Of a stretch of DNA of 64,000 bases, positions 16,921-29,002 are shown in pieces. The stretch's first letter is position 1. Each line of letters starts with the position of its first letter. Below the pieces are notes generated by a model. That model was given only the letters and a program-made list of their open reading frames with translations, had not been told where the DNA came from and did not search any database. The DNA comes from Hemicentrotus pulcherrimus (taxonomy: Eukaryota; Echinodermata; Echinoidea; Camarodonta; Strongylocentrotidae), in contig BEXV01000008.1 in the NCBI GenBank assembly GCA_003118195.1, positions 125,461 to 189,460 on the forward strand, read 5' to 3'. The translations under genes and the position numbers were made by a program.

Positions 16921-18050
16921 ATAATATTTGATATCTGAGATCAAGTGGTGAAGTTATGCTCCTTTCAGTTTTGTGCTATTTGTTGACCTTGTTGAGTGAG
17001 AAATGAAATTGTAAACAACTTTAAATTGACCAAAGCTTTTCAACCATGACAGTATTTGCTTTTAAACGTAATGGTTTTGTTTGATGAAAATCATTTTGTG
17101 AATGTCATGTACAAGCAGATAGAGTAATATTTTGGCAAAAAAATGTGGAAAGAAAGAAATATTAAAAACAAATCTGGATACAAATATATACATATAATCA
17201 TTCTTTGGTTAATTTAGAAAAGCTATAACATTTTTCAATTGGTATCAAATGGCTTATGTTGTCAAGATCTCCACTTGAGATTGATGTGCGAGTGCTAATA
17301 AGTCTGTTTGACCATGACCTATGTGATGTGTATATTTGCTCGATTCCTTAAAAAGAAGGCCAAGTCCAATGTAAGAAAAATGCATGCCTCCAAGAAATGA
17401 GGTATTTTTTTTTGGTATTTGAACAAACTAAGAATTTCAATGCTACCTTTTTTTTTATTTAACAAAGTCTTTTAAAAATTGTTGTCAGTTTATTCTAACT
17501 GGTAAACATGGCCTACTTTTGAAAGGGAACGATGCGATTATTGCTTCATGTTATGAATGACTATTGTCGTTATGATGATTGTTTGTAAGAAGTTGTAGAC
17601 ATTTTAGGTGTGCTATAAACATTATGTGTCGATGGTTGTTGTAAGACTTATCATTATTTTATTGACAATCACATTAGCCATCACATCTTATCAGTCATTC
17701 TCATAATACACGAATCGCCAAATTACAAGTATCATGACTGTAACATGGATCAATTACTATTGAGCAATGCGAATCAAAGAACTGGACATTAGAGACTATA
17801 CATTTTCCAAGGAAAATATCATTAGAATCACGAGCGTGGTCAGCAGATGTGTACTCAACTTCACACTGCAAACGACCATCAATATTCTTGCTCGAAATCC
17901 TTTCACAATTCGCAAATAAAACTGAAACAGATTATCGATTTTCTACTAACACTATGATGGCAAAAGACCAAGCTGATATAGATAGGCCTCATAATCAATA
18001 TCTATACTGATTATGATATTCTTACGACGCCGTCCTACTGCTAAAAGGCG
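16921..18050. other. Intergenic DNA, nothing recognised
   Basis: AT-rich sequence with T runs near 17404 and 17449. No exon or element is identified. Confidence 0.5.
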
Positions 18051-18660
18051 AGAAGTCACATTTTAAAGTCCATAGAGCTCTGTCTGTATTTTCCCTCTGA
18101 GTTCTCTCTCCTAGACTCTTGCATTTCAGCCTCATGCTGGTCAGTTTTTCACAAAAAGGGGATTACCCCTTTTTCCATATGCCAAAGGCTACGTGTGCTC
18201 ATGTGTGCTAAGATATAGCGAATAGATTGAGGAGGAAAGGGGGAAAGGGCTCGTCTTTTTCGTTTTTTAACACTGGGCCTACACACTCTCTCTCCGACTC
18301 CAGTTACACGCCTCAGTCCTAGGCTAGAGAGCTTGGCCACCGAAATGAAATCGACTCCCTTTAGCATAACCAACTAAAAATTGGGTTAAATCACGAATAT
18401 ATGCTTGGTGTTCGTAAGACTCCCATCCCTCGAAAATAATCTCCACTCTTGATTGGCTTTCGGGGCAATTTTCCCCGATTAATTGAACTAATCCCGGCCG
18501 TGGAGGGCGTCCCGCTTGTAATCTCGCCCGACCATCTCGCCTCCTTATTTGTTTCAATTTCCCCTGTCTCACCCTGTCGCTTAAATTGCCTCAAACTCTC
18601 TCTGTCATTTTGCAGTTCTGGGGAATAATCCCTACGCGTGCTCATTTCTTTACAATTATG
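18051..18660. promoter_or_regulatory. GC-rich block with homeodomain-type motifs, candidate enhancer
   Basis: About 600 bp of elevated GC and complexity 3' of Six1/2. The core at about 18440-18530 contains an inverted CCAAT (GATTGG at 18451-18456), a near-palindrome CGGGG...CCCCG at about 18461-18477, TTAATTGAACTAATCCC with an Otx-type TAATCC at 18489-18494, and CpG-rich DNA after it. Overlapping minus-strand frames (18149-18645) are open because of composition and match nothing I know. The motif cluster suits a developmental enhancer, but that is inference. Confidence 0.3.
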
Positions 18661-21246
18661 GTATTTACCGTTTTCTTCTAAATTTTACGCTACTTTTGTT
18701 TACAAAGCAAATGTAATTTGATTACTATGTGATGAAAAATGATGGTCAAATTATTTCAGTGCCCTGCTCTCCCTACAAGCGCTGTGTTGTTCATTTTCTT
18801 TTGCCTCAATAGAATTATTGTTATATGCCGTTAGCTTTTGTTAATGATATATTTTGAAAGCAAAGAGCATATTAAAAAAATAAATACTTACACCAGTGAA
18901 GAAAAACATTTGGAATCGCTAATAAATATTTAATTCCGATCCAAAATCAGTTTCAAATTTCTTTAAAAATTATTCATTTACTCTCTTTAAATATAAAATA
19001 TGAGGAAAATAACATTAGGCGACAACAGACTCCTCTCAGAAATATATTTTTGCTTCAACAATAACAGTTTATACACTTAGATCAATTTCATTCTCCACGC
19101 TCTTACATTGTCTCAATTTTAAAACAGGCCTATGTATAGGGTTACACCATGAGATTATGAATAACCGGGATAAGTTATGAAAGGCATTTAACGCAGATGA
19201 TTACATTAATGTTTATCCGAAAAAGACAACTAGATAATTATGAAACAAAAATACATTATTTTTAATTAGGTATCTTTTTTTTCCTAAATAAAAAAAAAAA
19301 TTATAGGTTTATTCCTTTTTGGTTGTTTCATGAAGTAATGTTCATGGTATTTGGGCTTTATTAGTGGATAGATATCATCCATCACATTATTATTAACAAA
19401 TTTCCCCAGATATCATTATTATTATGTATTGTTGGAGAATGATATTAATCTGTTTTGAGTATAATCATTCATGATACATTTTATATTTTTTAAATAGGTG
19501 ATTGACTGTTCATATTTCAGTCGACATAATATACTAAAATAACCGCAAAATTGTTTTTAAAATTGTACTTGGTAATATTTTTTTGAAATTAAGAATGTCA
19601 AAAATATAACAGGACTGTTTGACGTAATACTTGATATAATGTGGCTCATAGCGTAATAACTGAACAAAAACAAGCTGCCGAATTTATAGTTATTTAAAAG
19701 TATGCATGATATTAAGGCGAAAATCAATTAAATATTATGAATATAAATACTGAAAATATTATAAATATACTACATTAAACTCAATAACATCTACAGACCT
19801 TATTATAAGTTAGATTTTGGGGATACAAATAATACAAACTGTACAATATTAGGGACTTGATTTATCATGGGCTAATCTTCATTAGTGTTAAAGTCGATCA
19901 GGAGAATGGATTTTGCGTTCGTATGTTAACGATTTATTCTCACCAAAATTAAGAAACTATGTTAAGAGAGTATTGAGACTGAATTTGTAATCTCCAATTG
20001 TCCTTTCAACTGCTATGTAGGGTCCCCAATGGTATCATAGTTTTCATATAGAGTATAGAGTACAGAGTATTATAACCAAAAAAAACAACAGTCCTACAAA
20101 ACCTTTTTTGGCAGCAAACTTGAGCAAAAGGAAGAGTTCCGATGAGATTTTTTTTTACGGGAATGAGGAGGAAGTAGAAATAGGAATCGATATTTTGTGA
20201 GCAATACGAATTTATGTATGATTCAGGAGTTGACGCCTTTCTTATACATGTAGTTACAAAGCCTGTCAGCAAACCGCACGCTACCCCCAAAGCGACTCCC
20301 AATGAGAGAACCTATACGCTAAAGACCCGCTAACTTAAACATTACAATGAAATCATGATTCATTAGCATCATTCTTTTCTTCATTTTTGTTTCCAATCAG
20401 AAATTAGCACCCCCAGTAGAGAAAGAGAGAAAGGGATAAAAAGGTAAAACTGATTTTTGTAGAAGGAAAAAGAAATCAGAGGTGAAATGTTTGCTTGTGA
20501 TTTCGATCGATCTGGCTTTATTCACGCTTGTCAAGTGTGATGGTGATTGAACATAAGACAAAAAGTAAACTCGATTGGGTGCAATTGTACGTGCTCGAAC
20601 GTAATTATCTTTATTTGATGTGTTTTAAACACTCGTGCGCTAAAATTATATCAATATACGGTATCAATAAATGTTATTGCAATCATGAGGCACCTCCTTT
20701 GTATAGAGGCTGATTTTAGAATTTCCGCAGAACATGCGCTAAGAATATTTGCTTTCAAAAAGGGGGAGGGCTGCCATCAGAATAGACCCCGTAGATTTGA
20801 AATTAAAACTGTATGTCATTTTCCTTACTCTTTGGTATGTTCGCCACGGAGCCCTTTGTAGTGCTCATTTATACAACGACACAATCGAACTTCAAGTAGA
20901 AAAGTGTGAGGGGAAAATAAACGACGACTGTAGAGGAGAAACTAGTCAATATTTGGGCTTTGGACCTATTATAACAGTGAGGAAAGAGAGAGCTGGCTGG
21001 GTTTGTAGGCTGCGGCAAAGACGGTGATACGTGAGCTCCATACTACCTACCATGGAAATAGTCACGTATTATACCCAACATGTGGTTGATGTATACGAGG
21101 GAAGGGCAGCAACACAAACCTCCAAATTATGCTCCCGTTTTGGAATGGAAGACGAACATGGTTTACATGAGAAAATTACATTTGGCCACATTATTGCCTG
21201 TTAGTATAGTAGCACAGGATAATTATGATCATTGATCAATGTACCT
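18661..21246. other. Intergenic DNA, very AT-rich
   Basis: 18660-19980 is extremely AT-rich with no features. The 92-codon frame at 20749-21027 does not start with ATG and is not recognised. No repeats of known type are seen. Confidence 0.5.
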
Positions 21247-21375
21247 TTATTCGTCGAGATAAACAATGGGCGACCAAGATGTTAGGGTCGTTTTGGAATG
21301 ACAGCAATCATACAGGAGCAACCTGCATAAGGTTAATACCTCAATTGTGTGGAGGGCTGAATTGGGCGCCGCCAT
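21247..21375 (-). CDS. Possible 42-residue ORF or first exon with TISU/YY1-like start
   Basis: On the minus strand CAAAATGGCGGCGCC begins a 42-codon frame (starting MAAPNSALHTIE) ending in TAA at 21247-21249. The start has A at -3 and G at +4. CAAAATGGCGGC matches the TISU/YY1 element (SAASATGGCGGC) at all but one position, and that element marks starts of short-leader housekeeping transcripts in animals. A possible splice donor GAG|GTATTA lies 12 codons in, so this could be a first exon instead of a complete microprotein. No homologue is recognised and no downstream exon was found. A lone YY1 motif in non-coding DNA is the simplest alternative. Confidence 0.2.
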   Translation of the reverse strand: MAAPNSALHTIEVLTLCRLLLYDCCHSKTTLTSWSPIVYLDE

Positions 21376-22560
21376 TTTGTTCTCCTACCCACAGGTGAAC
21401 AGAGTAAAAAATAAATGGCCCGCATACCTATAGCATTATACCATAGCTCTCTCCTTCTATATCGACATTGCTATCAGCACTCACTGTTAGTACCCTCCTT
21501 GTTCCATTTTTTTTCCTTCTTTCTGGCGGGCTCTTAGCGCTTAGCATTTCTTTCATGGCGAACGTGAATTTCCTGAGAGCTGTGGAATTATAAAGTCTGT
21601 ATAGAAATAATGCACCAGGGCGAAGCTCACTGAGGGACACCCCACAGTATGAGCAATATACAATTCATGTACATTAAGCAAAATGAATTATATGAAAATA
21701 AATATGAATGCATACTGCACTATCAGTCTACGAGGTATGTTTCTCACAAACAGCACATGAGAATTCTCGTAATTTTATATCAGTTATAATTATTATAAAT
21801 ATTCAATTAAATTGAAATTCGCACGTTTATAATTTCTGGCAATAGTAGGATTAACTGCACAATGTAACAGTGCATATAATTTAACCAAGAAAGGATACAA
21901 TCATGTTTAACACAGAGTTTATATTTTTGGTTATTCTATAATGCCTTTATTAGGCTAATATATCATTTTTATATCTAATTACTTCGTTGGGTTTTTTAGC
22001 AATAGAAGATGGTAGTTGGACTTCTCATGGACTTCTCATGACGTACAAAATATCTATTGCATATTATTAGAGGGATGGATATATTATTACCATTCATATT
22101 TGATAATAACGATGAAATATAGTTCCCCCATATTGGTAAATGTGTAGTGATGATGTTGCAATCATTTTGGATTACAACTAAAATATTGTTGTATATTATC
22201 ACGATAAAATTAACGTTTCTTTAAAGAGAATTGTCACACAGAAATTAATTAGTAATGAAATGACCACATTGTCTATTATTAAATTTATCTTTAGTCAACA
22301 TTATAATATAAATTTTTAGTGATGACTTAATGACGTATATTGTCATACGCCAACCATCCAACTCACACTTAAAAAATTGTATTATTAAAACGTCGACAAA
22401 AGTGTAAGGTCCTTTAAGAGTGCAGTTATATTTCTGTAAATTTAGATGTTGGAACGGCTCGGGGGAAACATACATTTATATATTTACATCTGACATTTGA
22501 TAATAATACATTATTTCACGTAGGATTTCACTAATAGTTTCATGTATCTTTGTAGCGTAG
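21376..22560. other. Intergenic DNA, nothing recognised
   Basis: AT-rich, with a short direct repeat GGACTTCTCAT at about 22018-22039. No supported exon. Confidence 0.5.
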
Positions 22561-23190
22561 GAAAATGGCAGCTGTGAGGGTTCGGTTTATATGGAAAACC
22601 GTGTGTCACACGGGTAGGTTTAGGAATCACAAGCAGTGTAGCTCACCCCATAGAAGATTGGTGGCAATTTGAAGGTATTCGATAGCAGTATTTGCTGATA
22701 AATCGGCAGCCCAAATATTTCCTTCTTTTGTCCGACGTTTTCTTGGGGTGCAACCCCTAAGTAACCTTGAGCCCTAGACGCCGCTAGTACCGCTATTGTC
22801 AAGAATCCCTCTCCCGAAATACTTGGCCAAAAGTGTCAACAAAAGCTCTTGCTTTTCAAGGGTCTGGATGTTTACTCCTTCAAACTGTTTTCTTCTCATT
22901 TCTCCTTTCCTTCTGCTCTCTCTCACTCTCTCCTTCTTTCAACCTCTATTCCACTCCCAAGAAAATGTCTTCTCAGCTTTAGAAAGTGGTTACGAGTTCA
23001 GTTTCCCCTCGTCTTCCGCGGCCAATAAATTTCTTCACATCTTATTTTCTTTCAGGATAGTTATTATGACGGCCATTGCCCTCGCTTGGCAGTTGGTACC
23101 CCAAAACGCTTCATCGTTGAGTTCTATCATCATTTTGTCGTACATTTGTTATCAGAGATCAAGGATTAAGTCTGAAAAATAGTTTTCACG
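22561..23190. promoter_or_regulatory. GC-richer block, candidate regulatory DNA
   Basis: Sequence of higher complexity with a pyrimidine-rich section at about 22885-22960 (TCTC/CTTTC runs). A 128-codon plus-strand frame (22796-23182) is open but begins with TTG and reads as low-complexity Ser/Leu/Phe from the pyrimidine tract, so I do not accept it as coding. Function unknown. Confidence 0.15.
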
Positions 23191-24295
23191 CAATCCAAGA
23201 AAAATGTCATTCTGAGGCAAATATTATGACTGATTTATTTTGAAAGAAGGAAATGAAAAAGGAAGTTTAGTATTGGCTAGGATTATGGATACGTCAATGT
23301 GATGATGACATTTTGGATAACATGACTTGTTATCTTCGCGTCATTGTCATTGCGATCAACATTACAATCCGTCCTCTTTGAACCATCTCAAATTTTCTTC
23401 ATTTTTTTTTCTGATTAAAACAAAAATAGCAGTAGTAAACGGATTATTTTTTCCTCGCCAGGACCATGTTTATTCTTTTGAAATCACAACACGACTTTGT
23501 GCGTAATGATGTTTGTTTACATAATTCTAGTCATTGGCTCCGTTTTTTGACGGTATTGCTTCCTGTGTGCGTTCACTGCCAAGGTTTGATTTAAAAAAAA
23601 ATCAAACTCACAGATCTTATTTTACCGTATCGTCTCGGTTGATGAAATGTCATTGCAAATATACCTGATCAGCTATCACTGAAGAATGAACTGATGAGTT
23701 TATTAACAAAATAGGAAACAAATCTTGGTTTATATTCAATGACTTATTCAACCTATCCCGTGCTATTATTTAAAGTTCATTTTACAATAGAAGAATGGCG
23801 TTTAAGAGGGATGAACAATCGAGTTATTGCTTTCGTCCCTGAGGAAGAGCTCAAGGCTCGAGTGAAACTATTCCAAAGATTTTGTCATAATTCTGACGGT
23901 AATTGATTATTTGTGGACTTGGTTTGGTTTGATTGATTTCTCCCTGCCCTTGTTGCGGTTTTTAACGTAGAGTGAAAATTGACTCCATTTTCGCAAATAT
24001 CAGAATCTATTCACAATCATTTTGGAACCCACCACATACGCACGCCACGAACGCCGATACGATAAAATCAACCGGCTCTTAATAACACCAATAATGTGGG
24101 CATTCCTGAGACCTTTTTAAATTCCTTTTTTGCCCCTCTTCGGTCCATTAATTCTGTTGTGATTAGAAGGGGTTTTTGAACGCATGACTGACGACATAAA
24201 AATATTATCACAATGGTGCTATTGTTGAGCGCACGTACCCCAGGACTTAAAGTATAGCCGAGACAGGTTTCGAAATTCACTCGCAGAGCATGAGG
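23191..24295. other. Intergenic DNA, nothing recognised
   Basis: AT-rich, no supported genes or known elements. Confidence 0.5.
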
Positions 24296-24327
24296 TATAA
24301 AGACGCTCACGTCTGCATCAGTCAGTA
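24296..24327 (+). promoter_or_regulatory. TATA box plus initiator, candidate core promoter
   Basis: TATAAAG begins at 24296. Two overlapping Inr matches, TCAGTC (24318-24323) and TCAGTA (24322-24327), follow. The A of the second, at 24324, is 28 bp downstream of the TATA start, a canonical distance. This is among the best core-promoter layouts in the window by eye. Confidence 0.4.
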
Positions 24328-24341
24328 TACGGGGTAGATGG

Positions 24342-24650
24342 ATGGATAGGAGTGAGATGGATACACGACGTACATCGAACGGACTCCCAGTGGAGTATCG
24401 GGCCGCTCCTGTCCCGCGTCAACTCTCTCGGGTATTGCCCATCGCACCTCGGGTTCTCTGCAAGAAAAAAGATCGTGTAACGGGGTTCTATGACATGATG
24501 CAGTGGTGGTTGGTTACACTAGTGTCAGGCTGCTCAAGCTGGGCCGATTTGCGAAATTGCTGTCTTAGATTTTTTTTGGAATCCGTGACGCATCGCAGAG
24601 ATTGGGATTTGCTTCCTACGGACTCGGACAGAAGGATGATCCCTGCCTGA
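24342..24650 (+). CDS. Unrecognised 102-residue ORF behind a TATA/Inr promoter
   Basis: A frame with a genuine ATG starts 18 nt after the predicted start site and ends at TGA 24648-24650. The DNA is GC-richer than its surroundings. The product is Arg-rich near the N-terminus (MDRSEMDTRRTSNG) and has a hydrophobic, Trp-rich middle (about residues 54-68, MQWWLVTLVSGCSSW). No domain is recognised, and there is no clear signal peptide. The -3 position of the start is T, a weak context. It could be a small lineage-specific protein, the leader of a non-coding RNA, or a chance frame in a regulatory island. Confidence 0.25.
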   Translation: MDRSEMDTRRTSNGLPVEYRAAPVPRQLSRVLPIAPRVLCKKKDRVTGFYDMMQWWLVTLVSGCSSWADLRNCCLRFFLESVTHRRDWDLLPTDSDRRMIPA

Positions 24651-27600
24651 ACAACAGGCGATCACGTTTCGACACACAAACCTTCACCAAAATACCCACC
24701 ATCTTCCCAAATTGATGAATTTATGAAAACTAATGATCTTGGGGGTGGTGCCTTCGCCCTCATTGCATGCTCCATCACGAAAAAATTTGCAAAATATTTA
24801 CTGGGAGATTTGACCTCGTGATGGGTTACCGAAGAAAGAAGAAGCTTGGAATGAGCATGCAGGGTTTTCCACTTCATCGTGCGTGCATATTCGAATCCAT
24901 CTCTCTCTTTTTCTGCCTCTTCTCTCACCCCTCTCTGAAATGTTTTCCAACCATTACTCTGAAATAGAGACGAAAAGTTTGTATAAAATGCCATAAGTTT
25001 GATTTCGAATGCATTGCCAATAATTATTTATCCGTATTCATACAAACATACATTCATACATTATATTAACAACAATAATGAAGCACACTTTTAAGAATAA
25101 ATAGACACATGAAAAGATTATATGGAGCCAATTTACAAAATAAACGATAGTAAACCAGGCAAATATCAACGTAGCACCTTGAATAGTCCATGTTACTTAT
25201 GTAAATCAATAAGTAGATAAAACGAGGTGTAATGTTATATATAATTTTACCGGTCAATTTCTATCACCTTTTCTTCATCTGGATTTGTCTGACCTGAGCG
25301 GTAATACTAGATGGAATACAAAGGGTAATATAAAACCTGGCATACCATGCGTTTTGTATGTTCTTAAGATATCCCCAGATAGTAATTAAATTGAATCATA
25401 ATATACTTGTCGTCATCTATTACGCACAGGGTATTTGTAAGGACACAATCTGAAAACAAGACTTATTTTTATGATTAGTGTGAACTTGTATTGTGAGGAG
25501 TAACATAAGGGATGAGACATGAATATATATGTAACAATTACCCCCCCNATAATAATAAATAAAAATAGTATTAAATAAATAAATAAAATAATATAAACAA
25601 ATAGGAAGAAGGTGAATTCCCGTCTTTTTCTTAAGTTTAAATGTTTCTGACATTATATGGGTGTATTTAGAGAAACTTATTTTTAGATATGGCTTTTCAT
25701 TAAGGAGATACGATTATTCCAAGAACCACAGATATGACCAAGATGAAATCAACAAATAATACCTTTTTTGGCATGCATGAACAATATCAGATGCACCAAA
25801 ACTGAATGCACGTGTGTCTTTATAATGATGATCGCATGGACTGTATCAATATAACGCGCTGTTACTACTCAATTGACCATGATTTCAAATACCGCCGTGT
25901 ATGTACCAGTCAATTACAGCATCTTGTACATGCAGACCCTACCTCCCAAACAAAAACAAGTGGTTTCATATTTCAGGAAAGAATCGAGAGACCTTGGAAA
26001 AGATACCAGCATTTAAGTCAAATACTTTACGATTTCATGCATACAAGGATGTTTAACCCAGGTCGCTTTTATGCGACATGCCTTTCTACATGGGACATCA
26101 AAGAGTATAGGGGTATATGAACATTTACCCAGTATTCTCCTCGTGCAAATTAGGATTTTCGACATACATGTGTAAATCCATATAATTATACCAAAATGGC
26201 ATAAATAACAATACAAAATCTCGATTTGAAGATAAAAATGCATTGGCAACTCCAACTGTGTCCACTCGCAAAGAAGGTTATTTACCTTCAGTTGCGGTAG
26301 AATGGCAACACCTTTTGTTTCAGAATATACTCAAGACATATCAAATATCTCTCCTAAACCCAGGTGTCCTAGTAGCCGAAACCTGAGTTTGTAGTGTGCT
26401 GGCCCTTATCCTCATGTTTCTTCCTCTCACATAATACATCAGGGATTAAAGGTTATGTTATTATTTTTCTTAGGGTTGATACTATAAGAACTTAATACAT
26501 GAGATTCGATATCTGTACATATTGACGAGCGAATACTATTGATTTGATACCTGTAGATGTAGGTTGGTACATTTTATCAGTGGTTATAGTGTTTATGGGC
26601 CTAATAGCAAAGTTTATTTGATAAATAAATCATTCCTCTTCCTTCAGTCATTATAAATAATTGATAAAAGTGCTGATTACTAAAACAAACATTTCCAATT
26701 TTTGTGATTCTGTAAATCTATTTATACACAGTACTAAATTCATACTATTCAAGACCTCATCCTTTCCCCCATAAGCACATATCGTATTCGTTTGAATACA
26801 TTTTCTTAAAAGTTGATATCAGACAGTACGGTCTATTGAAAAGTATAATCATTACCTGATGTACCTATAACTATACATGCAACAATTGCTTCTCGACCAG
26901 TGCAGTCTGTACAGATGCACATGTGTATGTGTACAGCTTACAAGCTACTAAACGAGTAATTTATGATTTGAAAACATGGAGAAAACACCCATTTCACTTT
27001 TGTGCGGGCGGAAGGGAGCTTCAGTCAATATTCTAAAGTACCCCTATTTTGATCATGTTTATCACTGTTGATAAGGCAAAAAGAAGCCAAAAGAAAGTAT
27101 ATGTGCATGCTTTAAATAGACTTCACATATGTTTCTTAACCCGTAGAAAGAAGGACTTGAAATGATTGTTTGTGTTACTTGCCTATTTTGAGGAATAATG
27201 GATGATTTAGCTAGAATACATTATGATGGCCCAAAAATGAGTGTAAAGGTATCAAGAATAAGACTGTGGGTGAGGGTATGAAATAGAACGTAGCTGAAGA
27301 TCACTGATAGGTGTTACCTCTTATCTATATAATATGCAACGGACATGCGGCTCGATATAGCTCCCTTTTTTTTCAAAGAAAACCTACATTTATGTAACAT
27401 ATGAAAGAGAGGGTTCATATAACAAGATATTGTTAATTGAACTATATTGATGCATATCAATATTTTGTTAGCAACAAATATGATAAATGAATTATTGTGT
27501 CATATTGAAAAAAAACTAAATGTACGAAAAAAAATGTCACCATACAGCAAACTTGGACAAAAAATGAAAGGGTACTATTTTTATACTGCTATTAGTCAGT

Positions 27601-28729
27601 CTGTAATGACTATAGGTCATAAACGACATCATAATAATATTCTACGACAATAATTATTGCATCTCTTCTATCAACGTTCACAACTCCTTATGGGTAGATA
27701 AAACACATCTGGACAGTCAACAGCTGTTTGAATTAATTTAATATTAAAAAAAAGCTTCTTAAATGCATCAGTTAAAGGTAGAATCTATCATTTGTAGCTA
27801 TAGCATGTACTATGCAGTTTGACGATGAAAAGATACGACGACTTTAAGTGAAGCATAATTTTGACACACATGTATCAACTTTTGCTGTTTCCCTTATTTC
27901 AATTTAACACACAATTTGGATTGAGTGAGTGATATTTTAAAATACATTAAGGTTCTCAAACTGTGTGAAGTTGTTCTTCTACGAAGATTTCTTTTATTTT
28001 GATTTCTGAAATATATTTTATGAGACTGACAAAGTGTCACATAATGCAACATATAACCAGGGATATGTTAGTTTTTTAACTCTCATATCCCTGATATAAC
28101 ACTATATTCTTTATAATAAGATACGTAAAAGTCTGATTATTTTCACCTTTAGGTAAAGGTATAATCTCTTCAGTTTGGAATCTTTAGCATGTAGGTATCT
28201 TTTTTCTGTAATATAGGTATGCTACTAGATCAGCAATTTAAGGCATTGGTGTATGTAATGATTTAATTAATGTGTTTTTATATCGTGCTCCTTTACGGAA
28301 TCTTAAAACAGAAAAATTACATAAAACATTTTATTGTGAGCAAATCAGTTCAATTTTCTTGAATGTCTCAAGTGTGCAATGGATCTAGGAAAATGAACGA
28401 ATTAATAAATCACGAATACATACACGAATTTGATACAGTTATTTACCAAAAAAAATTGGATACAATTATTTATAATCTTGCATTGTTACATTACGTTTCC
28501 CATTTGAGATTGGCAATGGTTGAAATGTGACATTTCGTTTAAAGAATGTTCGCGCATTCTGTTTACTTCAGTTTACCGTTACAGTTACTGTGTTGTATAT
28601 TCAACCTCTTTCGTAGTGGAAAAAAATGTTTATAAGTCATTCGTTGAATATTAGTCACCTACAATTATCATACTCCACCACCAATAGACTACGTGCCATA
28701 ATGGCGCGCGGGATGTAATGTAGGGCCAC
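24651..28729. other. Intergenic DNA with one unresolved base
   Basis: AT-rich. One ambiguous base (n) lies at 25548, just after a run of seven C, probably a homopolymer sequencing problem. A perfect MEF3 site lies at 26378-26386. The 104-codon frame at 25806-26120 is not recognised and is likely chance. Confidence 0.5.
26378..26386 (-). promoter_or_regulatory. MEF3-type Six binding site
   Basis: GAAACCTGA on + equals TCAGGTTTC on the minus strand, a perfect match to the MEF3 element bound by Six1/4. It lies about 14.5 kb downstream of the Six1/2 start in otherwise unmarked DNA. Confidence 0.3.
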
Positions 28730-28836
28730 ATGCTGCTTGAGAACCCCACTGTGGCAAATGCTCTTCCTCTGTATGTGTTGAAAAGCCACATGTGTACACT
28801 GGCACAGCCAGCAAGGGCCCCGATGATTTTCTTGCT
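28730..28836 (+). CDS. Possible short coding exon with GTAAGT donor
   Basis: In a GC-richer patch (28680-28840) an ATG opens a 35-codon frame beginning MLLENPTVANALPLYVLKSH. It runs straight into a consensus splice donor GCT|GTAAGT at 28837. An in-frame TAG lies just upstream, and a five-codon upstream frame starting ATGGCGCGCGGG lies nearby. No homologue is recognised, and no matching acceptor exon could be identified downstream. The coincidence of open frame, GC rise and strong donor makes it worth noting; chance remains likely. Confidence 0.15.
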
Positions 28837-28969
28837 GTAAGTATTTAGTTACAATGTCACCAAAGCTGTATCATTACTTACCCATTTACCGTGTCAATAA
28901 CGCGGCGACGAGGTATTGTTCACCTGGTCCATGTAAGAAATAAGCCAAAGTTTGGCGTGGTCTGGGAGA

Positions 28970-29002
28970 AGAAGAGAAGAGAGAGAAAGAGAGAGAGAGA
29001 GA
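28970..29002. repeat. (GA)n microsatellite
   Basis: Purine tract of GA units with a few interruptions. Confidence 0.9.

Noticed and set aside
22796..23182. 128-codon plus-strand frame
   Set aside because: Starts with TTG and is kept open by a pyrimidine-rich tract; Ser/Leu/Phe composition.
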